A stretch of DNA of 64,000 nt from Trema orientale (taxonomy: Eukaryota > Streptophyta > Magnoliopsida > Rosales > Cannabaceae): the NCBI GenBank assembly GCA_002914845.1, contig JXTC01000183.1, positions 155,599-219,598 on the forward strand, in the 5' to 3' direction. Positions 12,187 through 23,239 of this stretch are shown here, piece after piece. The first letter of the stretch is position 1. Every line of letters begins with the position of its first letter. The translations under genes and the position numbers were made by a program. Below the pieces are notes generated by a model that had not been told where the DNA came from, ran no database searches, and saw only the letters and a program-made list of their open reading frames with translations.

Positions 12187-14244
12187 TTAGTGATATCAAT
12201 TTCATTGAACAGAGTGGTGCGGGGCACGAGACAAGGATTTCTTGTTTAATATTTAGCTAGGTCGCTTGGGATCGAGTGCTTGCACTGACCCCGCCTCGAT
12301 TATATATAAGATAATTTTATAATTTTTTTTATATAATAATAATTTAGCTTGATTTTTTCTTAAATAAAGAAGACTTAATGATATATAGCTACATACTAAT
12401 ACTAATATTGTTTGAGTTTTAATCATATGAGATTATGTTATTTTTTAGATGAAAGATTTGTTATATGATTTAGGATTGAATATTTTGTCTAATACGTTAA
12501 AATTTTATTTGAATATTTTTGTAGTTATTTATATGTTTCATTAAATTGCAATTTGAATGGATTTGAGTGAAAATTAAAGTTTTCAATGAGTTTAACTTTA
12601 ATTAGTTTTTTTTTTTCAATGTATTTAGATTTTCAAAAGATCTAGGCCAACATAGGATGTTTTTAATTGATTCAAATAATGATTCCAAATGCAGACTCCG
12701 ATATATGAGTAGATAAACCGTTCCTTAGTAGGAATTTCATAAAACTATACTGTACTAAATAAAACGGTGAATTATCCATGGATAGTATAGTAAAATAATA
12801 ACAATAATAGGGAATGGTAAACCAAAATCGGTCTCGTCCTGTATTGTTGACATCCCTATTTAGAATTATAATTCCATCAGGTGGTAAAATTCTTTTTCCT
12901 TCTAAATAGGCGAGGAATAATGATTCCACACTTTTGTCAATCATTTTAAAACTCAACTTTTCCTTTTTGTCCTACTAGGACAACTAAAACTAAAGATCTT
13001 TATTTTTTGTTTCCCTAGAAAAAAAAAGATCTTTATTCCTTTTAATGACACTAATTTGATCAAACAATGGATATCATTTATATTCATTTCTTTTTTATTC
13101 CATTCCGTTACACTAATTCAACCAAATAATAAAATATTATTTTTATTCATATTTCAGTATTACTAATCTACTTTATTACATTCTTATTTCTATTTTGGTT
13201 CTATTTTACCAAACCAATTAGGCCATATACTCGTTAAGTGGGATAAGCTTTGGAATATAATGCCCATTTAAGTATAAAAATTCTATTGTTTGCTGGACTT
13301 TAAAAAAGGAATTATTCATTTGGAATCACAATTTTTATCAAGTAATTGGATCATAATTCATTCTCAAAAGCTAATAAATAAGGACTGCACCTTAATTTAT
13401 TTAAAACTTAACTTCCATTTTTTGCCCTCCATGTATACTTTTGTCAATGATATGTATTCCACTTCATTCAATTAGTACAAATAAACAATAGAATGTTGAA
13501 TTTTGGTTCGCTCATTTAAATATGCATATTTAAACAGATATATACTATTCTATTTTTATTCTATTATAGTTTTGCAGTTTTATCCTAAATTTATTATATC
13601 GTTAGAGAAAGCTAGTATCATTTTCTTTTTCACCAATAAAAGTCAGTGCTACCTCACATTCTTAACATTTATGTTATTTCTTTCTACACAATTATTTACA
13701 TTGCTCCCTAATAGCTAACTTAAAAAAAAAAAAGAAATGATATAATTGGCTTAGAGATTATTGGTTCGTATTTAAAAAAGAAAAAAGAAAATCCCATTGC
13801 TCTTCTTCTTTTTTTTTTTTTCTCTGAATAAAAAGAAAATCCCATTACTCTTTGACCACTATTATCACGGTTAACTCGGCTGAAATTACAATGTTGTTAA
13901 TTGATTTCGTCATCAAGAACCGTCCGATTAAAAAAGTAACGAGGGTAATTTTGTACATTCACCAGAGATGACTCGAGTACGTATGACAATTGACAGCCAC
14001 GACCCACCGCCGGAAGTGACTTAATCCCAAGCTCGGCGCGTGTTTCCGCGCGTCGCACAACCCACAACATGGACGACTCGGCAGCCCACTGATTCACAAT
14101 CCTGACCTAAAACACCATACAGAGCCATCAGTCCGTGAGTTTGAGAGCTCAATCATATACATTTAGATATACACAAATATATTATTTATATATATATATA
14201 TATGAACTATTGAATCAAGTTGATTTGTCTCCGCAAGTTCGGGT
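12187..14244. other. AT-rich intergenic region with MITE-like debris, CIA1 upstream
   Basis: No gene is supported. Stretches rich in ggaat/attcc words (about 12680-13230) look like remnants of short inverted-repeat transposons, and the phrase ttggaatataatg near 13250 resembles tagaatataatg near 11650. A (TA)n run near 14183-14204 lies just upstream of the CIA1 start. Confidence 0.45.
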
Positions 14245-17200
14245 ATGGAGTTCGTGGATGGGCGATTCGAGCTGAGGGAGATTCAGAAGCTTGAGGGTCA
14301 CAGCGATAGGGTGTGGAGTCTGGCTTGGAACCCAGCCACTGGTGTGGATGGAGTTCCCTCTGTATTCGCTTCTTGTAGTGGCGATAAGACCGTACGTATT
14401 TGGGAGCAGAGTCGCTCTACTGGTTCTTGGGACTGCAAGGTTCGTCTTTTCATTATTTGATCTATGCTCTGTTTGGTTGCTAAGAAAATTTAACTGAGTT
14501 CATTGCGATTGGTTTTGTGGTTTTGAATAGTGGAAAGTGAAGTGACTTCAATTTTGTCAACTGGGTCACGTATTTTAATTGTGAAGAAGCTTTGTTTATG
14601 CTTCAAGTATGGAGCTTTGGGTGGTAAATTTCGTTAGTTGGGTATATTCAACTTTATGGGCATGTAATGGAAAATTTTGTTTTATGTCAAAATTGTGAGG
14701 GAATTTCTATTTGGAATGAAGTAGAGTTGGTGCCTATAGTGAATTTGATTTGGAAGATTCCTGAATCTTGATTGACTTTTTTTTTTTTTTTTTTTTTAAA
14801 GCTTGAGAAGAGAAATGGTTATATTGTGATGAGGAGTTCTGAGGGTTTGATGCAATTATGCAGGCTGTTCTGGAAGAAACACATACGAGAACTGTTCGAT
14901 CGTGTGCTTGGTCTCCATCAGGAAAATTATTGGCTACTGTAAGCTTTGATGCCACCACTGCTATCTGGGAAAATGTTGGGGGTGATTTTGAATGTGTTTC
15001 CACTTTGGAGGTACTACCAGTAATTCTTCAGATGCAGTTTGCAATGATTAAGTTGTAAAACTCATTTTAACAATTTGTTTTATTGTGTGCAAGTTGAACG
15101 TATGAATATGCAGGAGATTTGAGAATGCTAGAACAGGGGAGCTTAAACACTGAGCGGCATCATTTAGTTTCAAAGTTTATATATTTTCTTTGGTCCGTAT
15201 TTTCTTCGTATTTGTAAGCTGTCAATGGTGCTTTTGTTAATAGGGTCACGAAAATGAAGTCAAAAGTGTTTCGTGGAATGCATCCGGGTCATTGCTTGCT
15301 ACATGTGGTCGAGATAAAACTGTTTGGATTTGGGAAGTACAACCAGGCCATGAGTATGAGTGTGTTGCTGTGTTGCAGGGACATACGCAAGATGTGAAAA
15401 TGGTTCAGTGGCATCCGACCCTGGACGTTTTGTTTTCTTGTAGCTATGATAACAATATTAAGGTACTTGAGATAAAATGCTTATTCGCTTTTTTCTATGG
15501 TCATCCAGCTAACATGACTGTTAGTTTTACTATTACAATGACAAGAAAATTGGATTAGTCTGATTTTGCTGATGTTCATACTGCTACTCCCAGATCTGGG
15601 CAGATGAAGGTGATGATGATGACTGGGTATGCGTTCAAACATTAGATGAATTTAACAAGTATGATCTCTCTCTCTTTCTCTCTCTTTCTACAGCTTTTAC
15701 TTGTTTGTTAGCCTTATTATTTATTATTTATAGTTTAGTTTATTATAACTTTTACTTTACTTTATTTTTCTTTTTCTGGGGCTTTTTCTTGCAGCGGTCA
15801 CTCCTCTACTGTTTGGGCTCTATCATTTAATTCTAGCGGAGACAAAATGGTTACATGTAGGTAAGGAAAGCATCTTGCAATTTCGTGTTTATAATATGGA
15901 TTTATTACCTAGTAATAACAACAAAGTGTATGAGTATATCATAAACAAACTTAAAGAGCATTTGACTGCTTTTGCAGTGATGACCTTACTCTAAAGATAT
16001 GGGGAACGGACTTGACCAGGATGCAATCTAGTGATGGTTATGCACCTTGGTAAGGAAAACATCACATTAAAAGTATTTTCAATTCCATAACTTTTGAAAT
16101 GTTGTAGAATTGGAAAGTTTTTAGAAGTTTTTGGTTTGAGTCTTGCCAAAATAAATGTTACAAGATTATTTATTTGGCATAGCGGTGTATATGATAACTT
16201 GTACTTAGATGCAGGAATGGAAATGAAGAACAATTCCCCATAACATATGCCTGCACCATCGTGAAGGTTATGAAAACGGTTGTTATGCTACTGGATAGTG
16301 TTCTTTGAACTATTAGTTACTTGTAAATTCTGGAATTTGAAGTTTCATATAATTTTTTAGAACAGAAACGCAGTGGATTTTATTCATTGTATGCATTCTA
16401 ACAAAAAGTTTGCTTGGTTTTTTCAGGAGACATCTTTCTACTATAGCAGGTTATCATGACCGGACAATTTTTTCAGTGCATTGGTCAAGGTATTGACAGT
16501 CCAAATTGCCAATTTCTTGTGCATGAGTTAGATTTACGCCATCAAAATGAACTATGTTCTTGATTTTTATTTTTTACATTTAGCTAATGGCTAAAGTAAT
16601 GATCAAGTGAAAGGAAGAAAATCCTGGACAAATATTATGCAGAAAAATGATACATTTTAAATAAATGCTTTCATATTTGAGTTAACTTCATCTACATTTT
16701 TTTCCAAAAGAGATGTTTTATCATATCTAAGGAGTTGTATCTGTTTACTTCAAACCTACTGCCTAAGTTGAACTCTTTTATCTTCATATTTTATTTTGCT
16801 TTTGTCGTTCTCTTTATATTTATTTCAACAAAAAAATCCCCCCCCCCCCCCTTTTTCCTTCTTTCGTGTGAAACTTCTAATCTTATTCATTAATTTATAT
16901 TTGAAGGGAAGGTATCATTGCCAGTGGCGCAGCTGATGATGCCATACGATTTTTCGTGGAAAGTGAAGACAAAGATGGTTTGGTATATATTTGTTCTTGA
17001 TTCTTACAGATTACAAATTAAATCTGTATCTAGATAGTTCATTGCTAGTTGATGTGGAAGATTATCCTAGATAGTTCATTGCTAGTTGATGTGGAAGATT
17101 ATCTTTTATAAACTAATATTAGTTCTCTAGGACTTCTATTAATTTCACATTTCAATCCTTACATAAACCCGGTTGATCTTTTGGTTTCAAATTACTGATT

Positions 17201-18202
17201 TAGTTTACTTCAAAGGTTGATGGACCTACGTATAAACTGCTGCTAAAGGAGGAAAAGGCCCATGATATGGATGTAAATTCAGTGCAATGGAGCCCTGGGG
17301 TAAGAATATTTTAGAATTACTGTACTTCTATGAGATTCTAATTTTTAACTTTGAACTGAAGGCCTATATCCTACGTTCCTAAATCCTAAAAATCATGGAA
17401 TTAATTAGAAAAATCTCTGGCGATCTGCTTTGCTGAAAAGGATCTTTAATCTTTTTCTCCATTGCTTATCAATCTTTGATCTAGCTTTTCCGTAGTCCTG
17501 TGTTTAGGTATAAGTTAAAACATATATACGTTTACTTCGCTATAATCGTAATCGGAATAAATAAAAAGGGAAATGAATGGGAATAAAATAGAAGGGTATG
17601 GGAATCATTATTTGTAGTATGTTGTTTACTTAAAACTAATAGCAATGGGAATCGTATTCATTAAAATACTATTTTTTTGTTTACTTAACCCAGAAAAAGT
17701 AACGGGAATATATTATATTTACTAAATTATCCCTTTAAATGCATGTACGATTTAAAGTAGATAGATTTTTTGGGATAAAATTATATTTTATAATTTTAAT
17801 AATTAAAAAAGAGAATAGGAGTATTGACGCTTAATCAGACTCCTTAAGGTGTTGGTGGGGAAGTATTCCTATTCTTTTCTCCTAAATTTGTGTGGGTCAT
17901 ACATATTTTCCTCTTTCCCATGTTTTAGTAAATCTTTGTATGGGAATCATTATCCCATATACAATTCCCATTACTTTTTAGTAAACATGCCATAAAATCA
18001 AAGATAGGAGGTTGAGAGAGCATAAAATAGTAAGCGAACATATCTTGCAGAGTTCAAATTGTTACCATTCACCTCCAAAATTTTCCTTAATCTTTTCCCA
18101 TGTGTTGTTATTATATTTGTCTGTCAGGAGAAACGGCTCCTTGCTTCTGCTAGTGATGATGGGACAATTAAAATATGGGAGCTAGCACCTGTTCCCTGCT
18201 GA
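14245..18202 (+). CDS. CIA1: Cytosolic iron-sulfur protein assembly WD40 protein, CIA1/CIAO1-like
   Basis: This is the WD40 scaffold of the CIA targeting complex, which hands Fe-S clusters to cytosolic and nuclear proteins. Ten exons (14245-14439, 14864-15010, 15244-15462, 15594-15658, 15795-15860, 15978-16049, 16427-16489, 16907-16982, 17216-17299, 18128-18202) join with GT-AG introns to give 353 aa, close to plant homologues. Seven WD repeats are seen, with signatures such as [97 protein letters not shown] and [14 protein letters not shown]. The last intron (about 830 bp) holds a MITE-like insertion, and intron 8 holds a 37-bp tandem duplication. The CIAO1 assignment is from overall similarity. 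Confidence 0.93.
17031..17104. repeat. Tandem duplication of a 37-bp unit in CIA1 intron 8
   Basis: The unit starting tagatagttcattgctagtt occurs twice in direct succession (17031-17067 and 17068-17104) with one mismatch at the end. This suggests a recent slip or duplication event. Confidence 0.9.
17528..17990. mobile_element. MITE-like insertion inside CIA1 intron 9
   Basis: The left end reads acgtttacttcgctataatc and the right end, inverted, reads catgtttactaaaaagtaat. The internal words tgggaatcattat and gggaat occur on both sides in mirrored order. This fits a PIF/Harbinger-type MITE, but I could not fix a target duplication. It accounts for about half of the intron. Confidence 0.5.
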
Positions 18203-19565
18203 AGAAAATTACAAAAGTTCCTCATAAATTGTGTGTAATTGCAGAAGTTCTCTTATATTGGTCCCATTTGGGCAACCAGCAGATTAATTATAGTGAGTGG
18301 GAAAAGATGGCTGTTGTAATTCTCAACAATAATTATCGAGTTTGACCATTTATTTGAACGATGCAAAGGCTTTTAAGTGCCCATTTTTGGTTCAAAGGTT
18401 AGCTAACTAACTAGTTACCAATTTCATGTTCATTTGTATTACTCTCTGGGACCCTCTGTCAAAGTTTAATATATGTATCCTTTTAACTGAAAGTCTGAAA
18501 CTGTGTTGTAATCTCCGACTTTGTATCATTCATCCATGAAATTTCGGGAAAGTTATTATAGATTATAACAGCTGACGTATGTATTTTGTAGAATAACAGT
18601 TTTTACCAACCAATCAGTCAACAACAAAACTAAATCAATACGTAGAGAAATCTCAACCACTCAGTTTAGGCAACTGAATTTATTAGTAGACCAATCTCAA
18701 TCAATTAGGAGAAAGTTAGGGGCAAATTTGGGAACTTAACAATTGAAACTGTCGAAAAGAAAAAAGAAACTGTTTAGCCCCACGAAATGCTACTGAGCTT
18801 GATCATCAACATGAAATGCTACCGAGCTTAAATTCATCAAAATTTCATGACACTCAGCTCAAAATTTTACGTTATTGAGCCTAATTTCCTCAAAATTTCA
18901 TGTTATTGAGCCTAATTTCCTCAAAATTCCATGTTGGAGCTAGTGTTTAACAGCCTGTGGAAGAACAAAACCTTAAGCAGCAGCGTACTACTATTGGTGT
19001 ACAAACTGCATGGCCCTGGTGACGAAAACCTTACTTTGACTTTACTAATTCCTTTCAAACTGCACCTGTTTGGCTTTGCTGCTCCATGCACAAACAAACA
19101 GTCCCACGACACAACCAATATCTTTTCATGCTTTATGGGCCTCTGAGGCTTAATTTCTTTCAGACACTGCACCTCATTTCCCCTTCTCAAACTACAGACT
19201 CATTTTCAGACCTATATACCATACAAATACAAAGTTGGAAACTGACTAATTTACAGGTCCATTTCCAAAACTTCAAAAAAAAAAAGAAAAAAAAAGAAAA
19301 AAAAAATGGTTCTAACCAAAACCATCCACAGATTCAAGAAAATTAGTATGAAGGCTAAAATGGGTAATTTACCACAATGCTAAAATATTCAGCGTCTTTT
19401 TTCATGACATTAGAACAGGAAAGAAACTAGATTAACTAAAAATTAAGAGGAACAATTATGATGTTTTCATTGTACAATAATAATAATAATAATAATCCTG
19501 ACATTATTAAAACCAACATTGAAAATTCATAAAAATTAGGAAAGGAAAAAAAAAAAAAAAGGTTT
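18203..19565. other. Intergenic region between CIA1 and the BIC gene, with a short tandem repeat
   Basis: The first few hundred bases are the CIA1 3'UTR. A 31-bp unit (gttattgagcctaatttcct and 11 more bases) repeats at 18871-18901 and 18902-18932. More degenerate copies of the theme (tgaaatgctac, gagctta, catcaaaatttcatga) lie at 18783-18870. The segment before 19565 has A runs and is probably the BIC 3'UTR. No other gene is supported. Confidence 0.55.
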
Positions 19566-20078
19566 CTAACACCTGTTCTCTATTCTGAGTCCACCAGAGG
19601 CGGCTCTTCTTCCTTCTTGGACCAAAGAAGCCCTAGCTGAGATAATCCCATTAGGGACCAAACAAGCATCAAAAGCGTTACAATCAATCCAATCCTTTAA
19701 CAGATCCTCTTGCCCCCAAATCTCAGGGATCCAAACCCTACCCGCCACCTCAATCCTATGCCTCCTCAGCCTCTCCCTCCCATTATCCTCCGCCTCCGAA
19801 GTACTCGCCTTCTCCGGTACCGGAGCAGGAGGAGCAGCCAAACCACCCTTCTTCTCTTCGCTCTTCGACGATGACGGTGAGCTTCGCGAAACGACGCTCT
19901 TTCCATCGTCGTTTTGGCCTGTCTTGAGCGATGACGAGCTTCGTCGTAGTTCGAAATGATGATGATGATGATGATGATGATGATCTTGACCGTTGATTAG
20001 CTGATCAGGGCCTTGATCGTGATCGTGAACTAGGTGAGCAGCCATTTCGGGGAGAGTGCGCTTCTTGCTTTGTTTCAT
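19566..20078 (-). CDS. BIC-domain protein (Blue-light Inhibitor of Cryptochromes, BIC1/2-like)
   Basis: BIC proteins bind photoexcited cryptochromes and block their dimerisation and signalling. This intronless frame codes for 170 aa. The conserved domain lies near residues 99-160, with [39 protein letters not shown] and [15 protein letters not shown]. The N-terminal half is low-complexity: a run of nine His (residues 33-41, from a CAT/CAC repeat), Ser runs and [11 protein letters not shown] 20078 gives a Lys-rich start, and no earlier ATG in frame is evident. ACGT-core motifs (cacgtcac near 20219, ttacgtgt near 20262) upstream could serve light regulation. The domain call is good, but BIC1 versus BIC2 is undecided. 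Confidence 0.78.
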   Translation of the reverse strand: MKQSKKRTLPEMAAHLVHDHDQGPDQLINGQDHHHHHHHHHFELRRSSSSLKTGQNDDGKSVVSRSSPSSSKSEEKKGGLAAPPAPVPEKASTSEAEDNGRERLRRHRIEVAGRVWIPEIWGQEDLLKDWIDCNAFDACLVPNGIISARASLVQEGRRAASGGLRIENRC

Positions 20079-20283
20079 GCAGTAGTAGTGACCGGTGAGA
20101 ATATAAAAATGGCGTCTTTTTTTTTTTTTGGGATTTATTTTAATTTATTTAATTTATGTGTGGGATGGGATTTGGGAAGAAAGCAAGAGGATGAAAGAAT
20201 GGGTGGGGAATTAGATTACACGTCACCCACCGAAAACGCTTTTTGTATGGTAAGTGACAAAGTTACGTGTCTTCTTTTAGAAT

Positions 20284-20440
20284 AATGCTATAGGGCACTA
20301 GTGATGTGTCAGTCTGTCACTGACTAATCATAATTATAATTTAAGTGGAGCTCATGTGGGATCCAGTTTATTAATTAAATCATCCAGTGACAAACAGATA
20401 TGTCACTGTGGTGCTGGGCACCACTGGTGCCCATAGCATT
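20284..20440. mobile_element. Short MITE, 157 bp, family member 1
   Basis: The left end AATGCTATAGGGCACTAGTG pairs with the inverted right end AATGCTATGGGCACCAGTGG. A related element lies at 51127-51288, sharing gcactagtgatg, cagtgacatatt and the end word. It is close to the BIC promoter. No target duplication was fixed. Confidence 0.65.
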
Positions 20441-22398
20441 GCTCCTTGTTTTAAGATTTGGATTCCAATTTGTGTGGCTTCCTTATGCCACCCTCCTATT
20501 CATGACTTTTTTCTTTTTTTTTTTTTGCACATATAAACTACGAGAAAATTTCACTAACACCCTTAAGTTTTGTTAAAATTACAATAACTCCCTAGACTCA
20601 AAAAGTCTTTTCAGTTCACAGCCTGAAAGAATAATATTAATAAAAATAAAATGAAACTTACACCGTTACACGCATCCTAACATCCCTCTACTAGGAAATT
20701 TGATTACACTAATGAATAACTTCTCTCTAATATTTGGTTTGGTGGAATGGAGTGACTGTTCCTATTCCACAGTTTGCTTTGGAATTTAGACCAAGTAATA
20801 GTAATTCCATTCCAATCATAATAATTCCACCCAAAAGGATAAGAAATCACGGTTGTTGCGTCATTTAGTAAGTAATAATAAAACTCAATTTCTCCTATTT
20901 ATCCTATTAGGACATTTGAAAGTTAGGTGTTTTTGGCCAGTAAAATATTTACTCCATTATATTTCATTGTACTCATTTCAGGAGTGTTACTGTAATTACT
21001 TTTGTTAATATAGTGTTTTCATAATTTTCATATAAGTTAGGGGTGTACATGTAATGTTTTGATAGATAACTAAAATGAAAAAGAATTATATAGCTTCAAG
21101 GGATTTTTAATATTTGGGCGGAATATTGAGAGGTTGACGTTGGTTCTGGGTCGCATGTATGATGGACTTGTCTTCTGGCCAATGGAGTTGTAGGATTTGA
21201 TATATAGAAAAAGAAAACTACTTTTTAAAGTAAAATAAAAATATTAGTTGAATATTATTCTATTCAATAATTAATGTAATGGAGACTTGTTTGGGGTATT
21301 CAATAGTAGATATTTTTATTTCTATATGTACAAGTGTACATCATAATATACCACACTTTTATTTCTTCTTTGGTTCCAAAGCCTCGTTTGTCTTTCTTTG
21401 GCCGTCATCTTCTTTCTTTCTCCTACACACACAGCTTTCATATATAGGTGAATTAACATATTTTCATTTTATTATTTTGTTGGTTCAACTCTCTCTTCTT
21501 TCTCTGGCTCTTATCTTCACTCTCTCTCAATCACACACACAAAGATAGTTAATCCTTATACATAAGATCTTTCATTCTTTTCTTTATTTTTTTGCTAATA
21601 TTATGGAATTTTGATGTCACTACTCATTATAACTAGCTAAGCTATTAGGCCAAAGAGTTAGATTTATGGTTTCCAACAACTTGGATGGACTTTGTTATAA
21701 AGCCAAATTGTATACTGTTTACTGTCTTTTCATTGTTAGGAGGAAGAATTGAAATGGTACTGTAACTGCATAGATGATGAGAAAATAAAATGAAAAATTC
21801 AAATACATACATATATTTGTGCAAGTTGGGGACAAAAAATAGACTGATGTAGACACACATTACGAAGTTTTTATTTTATTTTATTTTATTTATTTATTTT
21901 GGCTAGTTTTTATGAATACCAAGTTGATCCCACTTCTGTTAGATGTGTCACATGGACATGTTTTTGCCCGAAGGCTACCCCGCACCTGCAAATAGAGTCG
22001 GTCGGTGTAAATGTCACGTCTATATATATAGCTGCTTTAATACGTCTAAATCACTTGTTAATATGTGATAATTAACAAAAAGAATATGGACAAATATTTG
22101 ATTCTTCTCTTGTAAATGTGAGTTTAGAAACTATTAAATCTTGTCTTCATATATTGATGGTGATCAAGGTAGAGAAAGAAGACTTTATTGAGGAGGGTAT
22201 GGGATTAGTGAAATGAAGCTTGGCAATGAGAATTAGAACTAATAAGTAATTCATAAATGCAGAATAAGACATAAGCAAATTTCAATTGGAATTACAACTT
22301 TGGGGTGAGTAACGAATTTTTGCCGAATAAATGATTAATGAATTTTTATTAAAATAATAACAATTACTAATGGCAAAAAGAAATTACAAGGAAACCTA
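20441..22398. other. Intergenic region, no gene supported
   Basis: The stretch near 20725-20850 has ggtggaatggagt and attccattccaatc words typical of a decayed inverted-repeat MITE. A run of ttattttatttta lies near 21870. The open frames are short and have no recognisable domain. Confidence 0.45.
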
Positions 22399-22540
22399 AT
22401 GAGTGGCTCAAGTGGTTGGAGAATGGAGAGCATGGTACCCGGTGGATGGTTCGAATCCTCTTGGATGTATAAAGTATAAACTCTTTGTGGCCATGCCTTT
22501 TAGTGTAAAAAGTCAGCGATTTAATTTTCCCTGACCAAGG
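22399..22540 (+). mobile_element. SINE-like element with tRNA-type pol III promoter boxes
   Basis: An A box (tggctcaagtgg, 22404-22415) is followed by a perfect B box (ggttcgaatcc, 22448-22458), spaced as in a tRNA-derived promoter. The sequence does not fold as a complete tRNA and runs on into an unrelated tail, so a SINE head is more likely than a tRNA gene. The 3' end is not clear. Confidence 0.55.
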
Positions 22541-23239
22541 TAACTTTCAAGGGCACGTTATTTACATAAAAAAAGAGAGAGAATTTATCTTGACCTATTA
22601 GGGAATTTTCAATGGCACGGTGTGCAGATTCTGTGGGATTTATTCTAAATACCCATTGTTTAGCATTTGAAGAAAAAAAAGGAGAAATAACTGGAGAAAA
22701 AATAAAAGTTACAAAATGAGCTCCATTGACATTACCAGTAATGGAGTAATTTAATTTTTCACATATATATATATATATATATGACACAAATCTATAGGTA
22801 TTATTTTGTTCAATTAAAGTTTATTACGTACGTTTTTTTATGGTAAAAGATAGAGAGAGAATGAATATTAAATAACATGTATTTATTATTATTATTATTA
22901 TTTTTTAACTACTCAAATTATGATAACCGTTAGATAATATAATTAAACGGCTAAGAAAAATACTTGTAGATGTGTTAATATATATATGTATATACTTACT
23001 GGATTGGTGTCCTATATACATAATTGGAAATATTGGAAATAGGAGTAATTTTTGTTCATTCACTTCGCTGTTGGGTATATATCCGTAGATTTCTATGGTG
23101 GGGTAGATTGGATTGTCTTTCAAAATGTGCCAATCATTTTGTTTTTCTCCGTAGAGAATATATGACAACCTAAGTGTACTAAAGTTTGATGCATTCCAGA
23201 AAGGGTTGTGATTCTGAAGCTGTGTAGCCTTTCTTTAAA
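22541..23239. other. Intergenic region, no gene supported
   Basis: The sequence is AT-rich with an (AT)n run at about 22762-22782 and a TTA repeat near 22885. Nothing else is recognisable. Confidence 0.5.

Noticed and set aside
16840-16855. C-homopolymer run in CIA1 intron 7
   Set aside because: It is a simple low-complexity tract in an intron and could be a length error. No function is suggested.
22399-22475. Possible tRNA gene from the A and B boxes
   Set aside because: I could not form an acceptor stem or anticodon arm, and the sequence after the B box does not end as a tRNA should. A SINE head fits better.
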